From: Alicycliphilus denitrificans_A
GTDB taxonomy: Bacteria > Pseudomonadota > Gammaproteobacteria > Burkholderiales > Burkholderiaceae_C
Direction: 5' to 3'
DNA length: 64,000 nt
Assembly (NCBI RefSeq): GCF_044792555.1
Contig: NZ_CP126238.1
Location: 2,728,001 to 2,792,000, forward strand
Each line of letters begins with the position of its first letter. The stretch's first letter is position 1. Made by a program: the position numbers and the translations under genes. Below the pieces are notes generated by a model. That model saw only the letters and a list, made by a program, of their open reading frames with translations. It was not told the origin of the DNA and made no database searches. Positions 36,262 to 45,057 of the stretch are shown here, piece after piece.

Positions 36262-36915
36262 ATGAGCACCCCCTTCTCCCCCCGGCTCATCAAGGGCGGC
36301 CTGGTGCTCGTCGATCCGGACACCGCCCAGGTGCAGCGCGTGATCGCGCTGCAATACAACGCCGAATCGCTCAGGCGCGAGCTGAAAGGCCAGGAAAGCG
36401 GCGAGGCCGGCACGGACCGCGCCGAACCCACGCGCTTCAAGGGGGTGGCGCTGGAGACCATCAGCTTCGAGGCGGACCTGGACGCCACCGACCAGCTGGA
36501 GTTTCCCGATCAACATGCCAGCGCCGTGGCCCACGGCCTGGCGCCGCAGATCGCGCTGCTGGAGTCGCTGTCGCAACCCAGCAGCGCGCAGCTGCGCAAG
36601 GTGAACAGCCAGGCCAGTTCGGGCATGCTGGAGATCGCGCCCATGCTGGCGCCGCTGCTGCTGCTGGTGTGGGGCGCGGGCCGGGTGATTCCGGTCAAGC
36701 TGGCCAGCTTTTCGGTGACCGAACAGGCCTTCGATCCGGCGCTGAATCCCATCCACGCCAAGGCTTCGTTCGGCCTGCGCGTGCTGACGGTGGACGACCT
36801 GGGCTTTGCCTCCAAGGGTGGCGCCCTGTTCATGAGCCATCTGCAAAACCGTGAGCAGCTTGCGGCCAAGGCCCAACCGGTCTCGCTTGCCACGCTGGGC
36901 GTGACGGGAATCTGA
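36262..36915 (+). CDS. eCIS tube-initiator/hub protein (CIS_tube, Afp7-N-like)
   Basis: This 217-residue protein begins MSTPFSPRLIKGGLVLVDPD, and RVIALQYNAESLRRELKGQ is a pattern I associate with the CIS_tube family that joins tube and hub in eCIS. Further blocks are TISFEADLDATDQLEF, LLLLVWGAGRVIPVKLASFSV and FGLRVLTVDD. It is followed after 2 bases by the LysM gene. In Afp these two functions are in one protein (Afp7); here they are split into two genes. Confidence 0.85.
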   Translation: MSTPFSPRLIKGGLVLVDPDTAQVQRVIALQYNAESLRRELKGQESGEAGTDRAEPTRFKGVALETISFEADLDATDQLEFPDQHASAVAHGLAPQIALLESLSQPSSAQLRKVNSQASSGMLEIAPMLAPLLLLVWGAGRVIPVKLASFSVTEQAFDPALNPIHAKASFGLRVLTVDDLGFASKGGALFMSHLQNREQLAAKAQPVSLATLGVTGI

Positions 36916-36917
36916 CC

Positions 36918-37280
36918 ATGACCGACCCTATCGCAGCCTTCCTGCAGGCCAACGGCCTGGCCCAGCCGGCCTTCGCGCCGGACAGCCGCTACCACGGCCT
37001 GCCCACGGCCCAGGCCCGCTTGCCCGATGGCCGTACCGTGGCCTATGTCACGCGCCGCTTTCTGCCGCCGCCCGGGAACTTCGCCACCGTGCAGACCGTG
37101 ACGCTGGCCGCCGGCCAGCGCGCCGACCAGCTGGCTGCGCAATACCTGGGCGTGGCCGAGCAATGGTGGCGCCTGGCCGATGCCAACGGCGCCATGCTGC
37201 CCGAGGCCATGGTGGCCCAGCCCGGCACGCGCGTGCGCATCACCCTGCCCGAGGGCGTGCCGCCCCCCGCCGATAGCTGA
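36918..37280 (+). CDS. LysM-domain baseplate protein (Afp7-C/gp53-like)
   Basis: This 120-residue protein has an N-terminal segment with the pattern LPDGRTVAYVTRRFLPPPG and a LysM domain from residue 64 (VTLAAGQRADQLAAQYLGVA, then EQWWRLADANGAM). LysM repeats near the hub of eCIS and of T4 (gp53) bind neighbouring tail parts or peptidoglycan. Only one LysM is present. The gene sits between the CIS_tube and gpD-like genes with gaps of 2 bases. Confidence 0.88.
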   Translation: MTDPIAAFLQANGLAQPAFAPDSRYHGLPTAQARLPDGRTVAYVTRRFLPPPGNFATVQTVTLAAGQRADQLAAQYLGVAEQWWRLADANGAMLPEAMVAQPGTRVRITLPEGVPPPADS

Positions 37281-37282
37281 CC

Positions 37283-38425
37283 ATGTTCACCCAGGGCATA
37301 CAGCTCACCCTGCTCGTCGGCCCCATGGTGCCGCTGCCGGTGCCGCGCGTGGTGCTGGACGCGCTGCAGAGCGTGGAGGTGCGCACGGCCGCCGGCAGCG
37401 CCTCGGGCTTTCAGCTCACGTTCACGATCACCGCGCGCTCGCCGCTCAACACCATCTTCCTGCTCGCGGCCGCCGGCAACACCGGCATGGCCACGCCGCC
37501 GCTGCGCGTGCTGCTCATCGTCAGCATGAACGGCAGCGCCCAGCCGCTGTTCGACGGCGTGATGACCCATGTGGAGGTGCAGCCCGGCGGCCGCGGCCAG
37601 GCCGGCACGCTCACGGTAACGGGCGAGGACGTCACCAAGGCCATGGACATGCAGGACTGGAGCGGCCTGCCGTTTCCAGCCGTGCCGGTCGAGGGCCGCG
37701 TGGCGCTGCTGTGCGCCAAGTACGCGCCCTTCGGCCTGATACCGATGGTGATCCCGGTGCTGTTCCCCGACGTGCAGATCCCGATCGACAAGATACCGGC
37801 GCAGAAGGGCACGGACCTGGCCTACATCCAGGAGCTGGCGCGCCAGGTCGGCTATGTGTTCTATGTGGAGCCCGGCCCTGCCGCGGGCAGCAACATTGCC
37901 TACTTCGGTCCCGAGATCAAGCTCGGCGTGCCGCAGCCGGCGCTGAACCTGGACATGGACGCGCTGACCAACGTGGAGTCGCTGTCGTTCTCGTTCGACC
38001 CGACCAAGGGCGTGCTGCCGCTGGTCTACATCCAGAACCAGCTGACGCGCGTGCCGATACCGATACCGATTCCGAACCTGAACCCGCTGCAGCCGCCGCT
38101 GGGCCTGCTGCCCACGCCGATTGCCAACCTCAAGCTGCTCAAGGACACGGCCAAGATGAGCCCCATGCGCGCCATCTCGGCCGGCCTGGCCGAGGCCGCC
38201 AGGTCGCAGGATGCCGTGAGCGGCAGCGGCAGCCTGAACGTGCTGCGCTACGGCCGCATGCTCAAGGCGCGCGGCCTGGTGGGCGTGCGCGGCGCGGGCG
38301 TGGCTTATGACGGCCTGTACTACGTCAAGAGCGTGACCAGCAGGCTCAAGCGCGGCGAGTTCAAGCAGAGCTTCGAGCTCACGCGCAATGGCCTGGTGTC
38401 GATCACACCCTCGGTGCCGGCCTGA
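37283..38425 (+). CDS. eCIS hub protein (phage late control D / gp27-like)
   Basis: This 380-residue protein has the beta-barrel tube-like N-terminus GIQLTLLVGPMVPLPVPRVV and SASGFQLTFTITARSPL, the PLFDGVMTHVEVQPGG motif and GRMLKARGLVGVRGAGVAYD towards the end. The family is gpD / VgrG N-terminal (gp27-like hub). It contains an unusual RVPIPIPIPN proline-isoleucine stretch near residue 255. Together with the OB-fold spike gene after it, it matches the two halves of Afp8. Confidence 0.88.
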   Translation: MFTQGIQLTLLVGPMVPLPVPRVVLDALQSVEVRTAAGSASGFQLTFTITARSPLNTIFLLAAAGNTGMATPPLRVLLIVSMNGSAQPLFDGVMTHVEVQPGGRGQAGTLTVTGEDVTKAMDMQDWSGLPFPAVPVEGRVALLCAKYAPFGLIPMVIPVLFPDVQIPIDKIPAQKGTDLAYIQELARQVGYVFYVEPGPAAGSNIAYFGPEIKLGVPQPALNLDMDALTNVESLSFSFDPTKGVLPLVYIQNQLTRVPIPIPIPNLNPLQPPLGLLPTPIANLKLLKDTAKMSPMRAISAGLAEAARSQDAVSGSGSLNVLRYGRMLKARGLVGVRGAGVAYDGLYYVKSVTSRLKRGEFKQSFELTRNGLVSITPSVPA

Positions 38426-38443
38426 CAGAGAAGGAGGATGACG

Positions 38444-38953
38444 ATGAGCGACAAGTTCTACGGCAAATACCGCGGCATGGTGCTCAACAACATCGACCCC
38501 CTGCAGATCGGCCGGCTGCAGGTGCAGGTGCCCGACGTGGCCGGTCTGCTGCCCGTCACCTGGGCCATGCCCTGCGTGCCCGTGGCCGGCATGCAGAACG
38601 GCATGTTCGCGCTGCCCATGATCGGCTCGGGCGTATGGATCGAGTTCGAGCAGGGCGACTCCGACCACCCCATCTGGGTCGGCTGCTTCTGGGGCAGCGC
38701 GGCCGAGGTGCCGGCGCTGGCGCGCGCCACGCCGCCCGGGGTGCAGGCCTTCACGCTGCAGACCACGCTGCAGAACGGCCTCACAGTCAGCGACCTGCCC
38801 GGCCCCACGGGCGGCATCATGCTCAAGAGCGCCACCGGCGCCACGCTGATCGTCAACGACACCGGCATCTACATCCAGAACGGCAAGGGTGCGTCGCTGA
38901 TCATGACCGGCCCCACGGTGAACATCAACGCCGGCGCGTTGACGGTGGTCTGA
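38444..38953 (+). CDS. eCIS spike protein (gpV/gp5-like OB-fold)
   Basis: This 169-residue protein has the gp5 OB-fold segment YRGMVLNNIDPLQIGRLQVQ, WAMPCVPVAG and IGSGVWIEFEQGDSDHPIWV, followed by a C-terminal beta-helix stalk (GGIMLKSATGATLIVND, ISIQN-like repeats). It makes the trimeric piercing needle. The ATG at 38444 is chosen over that at 38438 because the AAGGAGG site ends only a base from the latter. The PAAR-like gene follows with one base between. Confidence 0.88.
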   Translation: MSDKFYGKYRGMVLNNIDPLQIGRLQVQVPDVAGLLPVTWAMPCVPVAGMQNGMFALPMIGSGVWIEFEQGDSDHPIWVGCFWGSAAEVPALARATPPGVQAFTLQTTLQNGLTVSDLPGPTGGIMLKSATGATLIVNDTGIYIQNGKGASLIMTGPTVNINAGALTVV

Positions 38954-38954
38954 C

Positions 38955-39275
38955 ATGCCCGGCCCCCTGCTGCACCTTGGCGCCACCGTGCTGTGTGCCC
39001 ATGGCGGCCAGGCCACGCCCAGCGCGCCCGTGCCGCGCGTGCTGGTCTCGGGCCAGCCCGTGGCCACGCAGGCCGCACCCTGGCTGGTGGCCGGCTGCGC
39101 GTTCTCGCCGCCGCAGGGCAACGGCCCCTGCATCACGGCGCAATGGGTGGTGGCGGCCACGCGCGTGTTCGCCGCCGGCCAGCCGGTGCTCGTGATGAGC
39201 GGCCAGGCCATCTGCACGCCCACGGGCACGCCACTCATGCCAGTGGCCGCACAAACCCGCGTCATAGGAATGTGA
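38955..39275 (+). CDS. PAAR-like tip protein (Afp10-like)
   Basis: This 106-residue protein begins PGPLLHLGATVLCAHGGQAT and contains AGCAFSPPQGNGPCITAQWV and ATRVFAAGQPVLVMSGQAIC. The pattern is PAAR-like / DUF4280: a metal-bound cone at the needle tip, with His and Cys residues available. It is located exactly between spike and gp25, its usual place in eCIS loci. Whether it carries cargo is not seen; there is no C-terminal extension. Confidence 0.85.
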   Translation: MPGPLLHLGATVLCAHGGQATPSAPVPRVLVSGQPVATQAAPWLVAGCAFSPPQGNGPCITAQWVVAATRVFAAGQPVLVMSGQAICTPTGTPLMPVAAQTRVIGM

Positions 39276-39278
39276 ACC

Positions 39279-39647
39279 ATGAGCTCTTATGCCGCCTTTC
39301 CCTACCGCACCGATGGGCGTGGCCGCACGCATGAGGCCACGCGCGAGGCTTGGCTGCACGGCCTGATCGAGCAGTTGCTGTTCACCGTGCCGGGCGAGCG
39401 CGTGAACCGGCCCGATTTCGGCTGCGGCCTGATGCAGCTGGTGTTTGCGCCCAACAGCCCGGAGCTGGCCGTGACCGTGCAGGCACTGGTACAGGCCTCG
39501 CTGCAGCAGTGGCTGGGGCATCTGCTGCGTATCGATGAAGTCGCCGCCAGCAGCGAGGACGCCACGCTCAGGGTGAGCGTGCGCTACACCGTGCTCGAGA
39601 CACAGCAGCCCGGCGAGGCCCAATTCACCAGGCGCCTCGCATCATGA
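39279..39647 (+). CDS. Baseplate wedge protein gp25/GpW family (Afp9-like)
   Basis: This 122-residue protein has FPYRTDGRGRTHEATREAWL, QLLFTVPGERVNRPDFGCGL and MQLVFAPNSPELA, the gp25-like signature including the PDFGCGL stretch. It links sheath and baseplate. Its stop overlaps the start of the next gene (ATGA), so it is coupled to the large J-type protein. Confidence 0.93.
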   Translation: MSSYAAFPYRTDGRGRTHEATREAWLHGLIEQLLFTVPGERVNRPDFGCGLMQLVFAPNSPELAVTVQALVQASLQQWLGHLLRIDEVAASSEDATLRVSVRYTVLETQQPGEAQFTRRLAS

Positions 39648-42127
39648 GCACGCAGCAATATCTCTGCCAGAACCCGCGCCGCGTCGCCGCCCTGCGCGCC
39701 GCCGCGCAGGAGTTGCCGCCGCGCTGGTTCAATGGCATCGAATACCTGGAGGTCATTCACGGCCAGCCGCGCCTGGTGCTGCACTTCGTGCACGACCTGG
39801 CCAAGGCGCCCAGCGCGCCGCTGACAGCCGGCAACGTCGAGGTGCGAGGCGGCCAGCGCGTGCGTGACCCGCGCGTGCTGGAGGTAAGCGTCAGCGGCAA
39901 GCAGCTGACGGTGGAGCTCGATGCCAGCGGCGATTTCTCGCGCTACCAGTTGCGCCTGGTGGCTTCGGCCGGTGCGGATCAGCCTCCCGACGGCATAGAC
40001 CCGGCCCTGGCGCAGATCACGTTCGGCTTCAAGGTCGATTGCCCCAGCGACTTCGACTGCCGCGAGGCCAGCCCCTGCCGGCCCGAGGCCCGGCCAATCC
40101 CCGACATCGACTACCTGGTGCGCGACTACCCAAGTTTTCGCCGCCTGGCGCTGGACCGGCTGTCGGTGCTCATGCCCGACTGGCGCGAACGCAACCCGGC
40201 GGACCTGCTGGTCACCCTCGGCGAGGCCCTGGCCTGGCGCGCCGACGAGATCGCCTACTTCCAGGACGCGGTGGCCACCGAGGCCTACCTGGGCACGGCG
40301 CGCCAGCGCATCTCCGTCAAGCGCCACACCAGGCTGCTGGACTACACGCTGCACGAGGGCCGCAACGCGCGCGCCTGGGTCGCCTTCGAGATAGCCGCCA
40401 CGGCCGATGGCCGGCAACTGGCCGCCTGCGACGCGGCGACCGGCCTGGACGGCACGCTGCTGCTGACCCAGGCGGCCGGCACCGGCCGGCGCCTGGCCTC
40501 GCGCACACAGGCCGGCGAACTGGTTGCGGCCGGCTCCCAGCCGTTCGAGCTGCTGACGCCGCTCACGCTCTACAGCGCGCACAACGACCTGCGCTTCTAC
40601 ACCTGGAGCGACGAGGCCTGCTGCCTGCCGCGCGGCGCCACACGCGCCTTCCTGCGCGACAACATGGCGCGGCGCCTGCGCCTGCGCGCCGGCGACCTGC
40701 TGCTGCTGGAGGCCCGAGCCGGCACCAGCAACGGCCTGCCGCAGGACGCCGACCCGCTGCAGCGCCATGTGGTGCGGCTCACCCATGTCGATCCCGAGGC
40801 CGATGCCAGCCGCACGCCCGCGCCCACACCGCGGCGCGACCCCGTGACCCGGCAGCCCATCGTGGAGGTGCAATGGGCGGCGGGCGATGCCCTGCCGTTC
40901 GACCTGTGCCTATCCAAAGTGATCGGCGGGACGCTGGTGCAGGACATGGCCGGCGCCTGCGCGAATGTGGCGCTGGCAGACCATGGCATGAGCCCGGCCG
41001 GCACCCAAAAGCTGCTGCCCGTGCCCGGCGGGCGCGTGCCGCGCCTGCGGCCGGCCAATGAAAGCCCTCGGCCGCTCACGCGCCAGGGCCTGGTACGCGA
41101 TGCGCACGACCAATGGACGCTGGTCGATGCCGCGGCACCGGCCACGGCAGCCCTGCGGCGCGAGCTGGCCGAGCAGCGCGAGGCCCTGCGGGTCACGAGC
41201 GACGGCGACGGCCGCATCTGGACCGTGCAGCGCGACCTGCTGGGCAGCGCTGGCCAGGCGGCCGACTTCGTGGTCGAGACCGAGGCCGACGGCAGCGTGC
41301 TGCTGCGCTTTGGCGACGGCATCAATGGGCGCAGCCCGGGCACGCTCGACACCCTGTCCGTGCGCATGCGCGAGGGCAATGGCAGCGCCGGCAACGTCGG
41401 GGCCGACGCCATCGCCCATGTGCTGTGCGACTTCGACGGCATCACGCGCGTGCGCAATCCCCTGGCCGCCAGCGGCGGTGCCGAGCCCCTGGCGCTGGCG
41501 CGCGCACGCATGGAAGCGCCGCAGGCCTTTCGCCGCCAAGAGCGCGCCGTCACGCCCGAGGACTATGCCGCCATAGCCATGCGCGACGCGCGCGTGCAGC
41601 GCGCCGTGGCCACAAGGCGCTGGACGGGCAGCTGGCACACCATCTTCATCACCGTGGACCGGCGTGGCGACGCGGGCGTGGATCCGGACTTCGAGGACAG
41701 CATCAGCACCTTCATCGACCGCTTTCGCCTGGCCGGCCATGACGTGGAGATAGACGCACCGGCCTACGTGGCGCTGGACCTCGCGCTGCATGTGTGCGCC
41801 AAGCCGGGGTATTTCACCGCCGACGTCGAGCAGCGACTGCTGCAGGTGTTTGGCACGGCACCCGGCGGATTTTTCCACCCCGACCAGTTCAGCTTTGGCG
41901 AGCCGGTCTACCTGAGTGCCGTGGTCGCCACAGCCATGGCCGTGCCGGGCGTGGCCTTGGTGCAGCCGCAGCGCTTTCAGCGCCTGGGCCGCGCCGCCGC
42001 GGGCGAGATGGCGGCGGGCCGTATCGGCATGGCGCGCCTTGAGATCGCACGGCTGGACAACGACCGCAATGCGCCGCAGAACGGCAAGCTTGCATTCGAG
42101 GTACACGCCATGGGAGGCAGGCCATGA
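39644..42127 (+). CDS. Baseplate assembly protein, J/gp6-like (first copy; Afp11-like)
   Basis: This 827-residue protein carries IDYLVRDYPSFRRLALDRLS and LMPDWRERNPADLLVTLGEA, FQDAVATEAYLGTARQRISV, patterns of large putative baseplate assembly proteins (TIGR02243-like). The C-terminal part has RRQERAVTPEDYAAIAMRDA and GKPGYFT-like J-family elements. It should form the wedge ring with gp25. It is one of two J-type genes in this locus, both much longer than phage gpJ (about 300). The stop overlaps the next start. Confidence 0.9.
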   Translation: MSTQQYLCQNPRRVAALRAAAQELPPRWFNGIEYLEVIHGQPRLVLHFVHDLAKAPSAPLTAGNVEVRGGQRVRDPRVLEVSVSGKQLTVELDASGDFSRYQLRLVASAGADQPPDGIDPALAQITFGFKVDCPSDFDCREASPCRPEARPIPDIDYLVRDYPSFRRLALDRLSVLMPDWRERNPADLLVTLGEALAWRADEIAYFQDAVATEAYLGTARQRISVKRHTRLLDYTLHEGRNARAWVAFEIAATADGRQLAACDAATGLDGTLLLTQAAGTGRRLASRTQAGELVAAGSQPFELLTPLTLYSAHNDLRFYTWSDEACCLPRGATRAFLRDNMARRLRLRAGDLLLLEARAGTSNGLPQDADPLQRHVVRLTHVDPEADASRTPAPTPRRDPVTRQPIVEVQWAAGDALPFDLCLSKVIGGTLVQDMAGACANVALADHGMSPAGTQKLLPVPGGRVPRLRPANESPRPLTRQGLVRDAHDQWTLVDAAAPATAALRRELAEQREALRVTSDGDGRIWTVQRDLLGSAGQAADFVVETEADGSVLLRFGDGINGRSPGTLDTLSVRMREGNGSAGNVGADAIAHVLCDFDGITRVRNPLAASGGAEPLALARARMEAPQAFRRQERAVTPEDYAAIAMRDARVQRAVATRRWTGSWHTIFITVDRRGDAGVDPDFEDSISTFIDRFRLAGHDVEIDAPAYVALDLALHVCAKPGYFTADVEQRLLQVFGTAPGGFFHPDQFSFGEPVYLSAVVATAMAVPGVALVQPQRFQRLGRAAAGEMAAGRIGMARLEIARLDNDRNAPQNGKLAFEVHAMGGRP

Positions 42128-45057
42128 ACGACGACACCCTGCCCGGCTGCCACTGCTGCGAAGGCCAGCAGCCGCGCCCGGCCATCTACAACGCCCCGGG
42201 CCTGCCGGCCCTGGCCTGGCGCATCGACACCCAGCCCGGCTTCAACCAGCGCATGCTGGCCGAACTGCCGCTGTGGCGCGACCCGGCAACCGGCAGCGCC
42301 GCGCCGCGCCCGCTGGCGGCGCTGACCACGCGCGAGGCCAGCGACGCCACGCTGGCCCTGGTGGACGCCGCCGCCTGCGTGGCCGACGTGCTGAGCTTCT
42401 ACCAGGAGCGCATCGCCAACGAAGGCTTTCTGCGCACCGCGACCGAGCGCCGCTCGGTGCTGGAGCTGGCGCGCGCCGTGGGCTACGAGCTGCGCCCCGG
42501 CGTGGCCGCGGGCGTACATCTGGTGTTCACCGTGGAGGACGCGCCCGGTGCGCCCGGCGTATGCACCATCGCCGCCGCAAGCCCCATCCAGAGCGTTCCG
42601 CCACAGGGCAAGCTGCCCCAGGTGTTCGAGACCACCGATGAGCTGCTGGCGCGCGCCGAATGGAATGCGCTGCGCCCGCGCCTGACCCGGCCGGCCGACA
42701 TGGCGCTGCTGGACATCAGCGGCGGCGCCAATCCGCTGGTGCTGCGGCTGGTGCTGCTGCTGCCGCAGGGCAGCGTGCCTGCCAACACCGACGGCCTGCA
42801 CCAGGGCCTCGCCAGCGGCGACCTGTACCGGCTGGATCCGGGCCTGCCGGTGGACGCCACCGTCGATGCGCTGGAGGTGGCCCGCGTGTACCTGGGCGCA
42901 GACGCCAACACCATCCAGGCCGGGGAGTTGCTGCTGTTTGTCGGCAAGAACGGCGGCAAGCTGCGCCAGCTGGTGCTGCGCGCCACCGAGGTCAAGGAGG
43001 AAAAGGCGCTGCAGCGCGTGCGCATAGCGCTTGAACCCCTGCCCGACCCCGTCCAGCCGGCCGCGCCGCCGCAGTTGCAGTGGTATCTGCCGGTAGGCAT
43101 GCTGTCTGTCGGCAAGTATGCGCAGGCCCAGGTGGAAAACGTCTCCTTCACCAGCGGCAACATCGCCACCACCTTCGGCGGAAAGGCCTGGCAAGAATCC
43201 GAATTGCAGGCCATGCTCGCCATCCAGGGCTGGAGCGGCCAGCAACTGGTGCAGGCCATCAGCGCCAGCCTGCAGCCGCCGGCCCAGCCGGTCGCGCCCG
43301 AGGCCGGCGCCTTCAGTTTTGGCGCGCGGCTGGGCTTCTTTGGCCACAACGCGCCGCAGTGGAACTCCCTGCCGGCCAGCAACACCAAGGGCGGCGCAGC
43401 CTACTACCCGAAAAACTGGGACGGCACCAACCCTGGCATCTGGACCGACTCGCAGGGAGGCACCATCGCGCCCCACCATGCCTACCTGGAGCGGCCGCTA
43501 CCCGGACTCGCCCCTGGCGGCTGGATGGTGTTCGACGCACCCGGAGCCAAGGCCAGCACCTATGTCCTGTACGACGCCCGTGAAGCCGCGCGAGCCGACT
43601 ACGGCCTGTCCGGCCGTGCGATGGGATTGCGCATCGCCGGCAGCGACGGCAAACCACTCGCATCGGCGCCCACGGAGGGCTTCACGTTCCGCGACACCAC
43701 GGCCCATGTGGCCAGCCGGCGCCAGCCGCTGGTGGAGCTGCCCATAGACGCCCCCGTGGCGGCCGGCAGCCAGCACGTGGAGCTCTCCGCCATGGTGCTG
43801 GGCCTGGCGCGCGGCAGGCCGCTGGCCTTCGTCGGCCCGCGCAGCGACATTCCCGGCGTGGATGCGGCCGAGATTGTGCTGCTCGACGACGTGGTGCACG
43901 CCAACGGCCGCAGCACGCTGGTGCTCAAGGGCAACAAGGGCCTGCAATTCAGCTATCTGCGTGAGGGCCTGCGCATCCATGCCAACGTGGTCGCCGCCAC
44001 GCATGGCGAAAGCGTGCAGGAGGTGCTGGGCAGCGGCGACGCGTCCCGGCCCTTCCAGCAGTTCACGCTGCGCCGCCCGCCCACCACCCATCTGTCGGCC
44101 GCGAACAGCAGCGGCGCGCAGAGCACGCTGGCGCTGCGCGTCAACGGCCTGCTGTGGAACGAGCGCCCCTCGCTGTATGGCGCCGGGCCCGACGAGCATG
44201 TGTTTGCCACGCGCATAGACAACGAGGCGCGCATGACCCTACTGTTTGGTGACGGCCGCCAGGGCGCGCGCCTGCCCACCGGGCAGTTGAACCTGCGCGC
44301 CAGCTACCGCACCGGCATGGGTGCAGACGGCGAGGTGGCGGCAGGCAGCCTGACCATGCCGCGTGCCATGCCCCTGGGCCTGCGCGGCGTGAGCAACCCG
44401 CTGCCGGCCGGCGGCGCCCAGGACCCGGAGAAGCTGGAGGACGCGCGCCGCAACGCACCGCTGACGCTGCTGACCTTCGAGCGCGTGGTCTCCCTGTCCG
44501 ACTACCAGGACTTTGCCCGGGCCTTTCCCGGCATAGGCAAGGCGCGCGCCGACCTGGTCAGCGTGGCTGGTGCCCCGCGCGTACTGGTTTCGGTGCTCGG
44601 CGCGACCGGCGGCGCGCCGGGTGCCGAGCTGCTCGACAACCTGCGCCAGGCGATCACCGACCAGTCCGACCCTTCGCAGCACTTTGCGCTTGCCGCCGCC
44701 GCGCTGCGCCACTTCCGCTGCACAGCCGCCCTGGTGATAGACCCGCAGTACACGGCCGATGCCGTGCTGGCCGACGGCAGCACGCGGCTGCTGCAGGCCT
44801 ATGGCTTTGAGGCGCGCGACCTGGCGCAGCCGGTCACCGCCGCGGCCGTGCTGGCCCTGCTGCAACAGGTGCCGGGCGTGGTGGCGGTGCAGCTGACGGT
44901 ACTGCAGCCCTACGGCGCGGCCACGGGCGGCGATACCGCCCAGCAGGTGCTGCCGGCCTTCGGCGCGCGATGGGACGCGGCCACAGGCGCCATGCAGCCG
45001 GCCGAGCTGCTGCTGCTCAACCCCGCCGCAGTGCAACTGCTGGAGGCCAAGCCATGA
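42124..45057 (+). CDS. Baseplate assembly protein, J/gp6-like (second copy; Afp12-like)
   Basis: This 977-residue protein is a paralogue of the gene before it: ALVDAAACVADVLSFYQERI and NEGFLRTATERRSVLELARA correspond to the wedge-core segments. The end includes FERVVSLSDYQDFARAFPGI and ALLQQVPGVVAVQLTVLQPY. Eight Cys/His residues near the N-terminus (CHCCEG) are unusual. It forms the other wedge component, analogous to Afp12/T4 gp7. ATGA overlap with the neighbours on both sides. Confidence 0.88.
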   Translation: MNDDTLPGCHCCEGQQPRPAIYNAPGLPALAWRIDTQPGFNQRMLAELPLWRDPATGSAAPRPLAALTTREASDATLALVDAAACVADVLSFYQERIANEGFLRTATERRSVLELARAVGYELRPGVAAGVHLVFTVEDAPGAPGVCTIAAASPIQSVPPQGKLPQVFETTDELLARAEWNALRPRLTRPADMALLDISGGANPLVLRLVLLLPQGSVPANTDGLHQGLASGDLYRLDPGLPVDATVDALEVARVYLGADANTIQAGELLLFVGKNGGKLRQLVLRATEVKEEKALQRVRIALEPLPDPVQPAAPPQLQWYLPVGMLSVGKYAQAQVENVSFTSGNIATTFGGKAWQESELQAMLAIQGWSGQQLVQAISASLQPPAQPVAPEAGAFSFGARLGFFGHNAPQWNSLPASNTKGGAAYYPKNWDGTNPGIWTDSQGGTIAPHHAYLERPLPGLAPGGWMVFDAPGAKASTYVLYDAREAARADYGLSGRAMGLRIAGSDGKPLASAPTEGFTFRDTTAHVASRRQPLVELPIDAPVAAGSQHVELSAMVLGLARGRPLAFVGPRSDIPGVDAAEIVLLDDVVHANGRSTLVLKGNKGLQFSYLREGLRIHANVVAATHGESVQEVLGSGDASRPFQQFTLRRPPTTHLSAANSSGAQSTLALRVNGLLWNERPSLYGAGPDEHVFATRIDNEARMTLLFGDGRQGARLPTGQLNLRASYRTGMGADGEVAAGSLTMPRAMPLGLRGVSNPLPAGGAQDPEKLEDARRNAPLTLLTFERVVSLSDYQDFARAFPGIGKARADLVSVAGAPRVLVSVLGATGGAPGAELLDNLRQAITDQSDPSQHFALAAAALRHFRCTAALVIDPQYTADAVLADGSTRLLQAYGFEARDLAQPVTAAAVLALLQQVPGVVAVQLTVLQPYGAATGGDTAQQVLPAFGARWDAATGAMQPAELLLLNPAAVQLLEAKP

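Noticed and set aside
38041..38075. Short CCGATACCGATACCGAT tandem repeat in the hub gene
   Set aside because: Only three units of a six-base pattern; codes for a Pro-Ile stretch, not a CRISPR or other functional repeat array.
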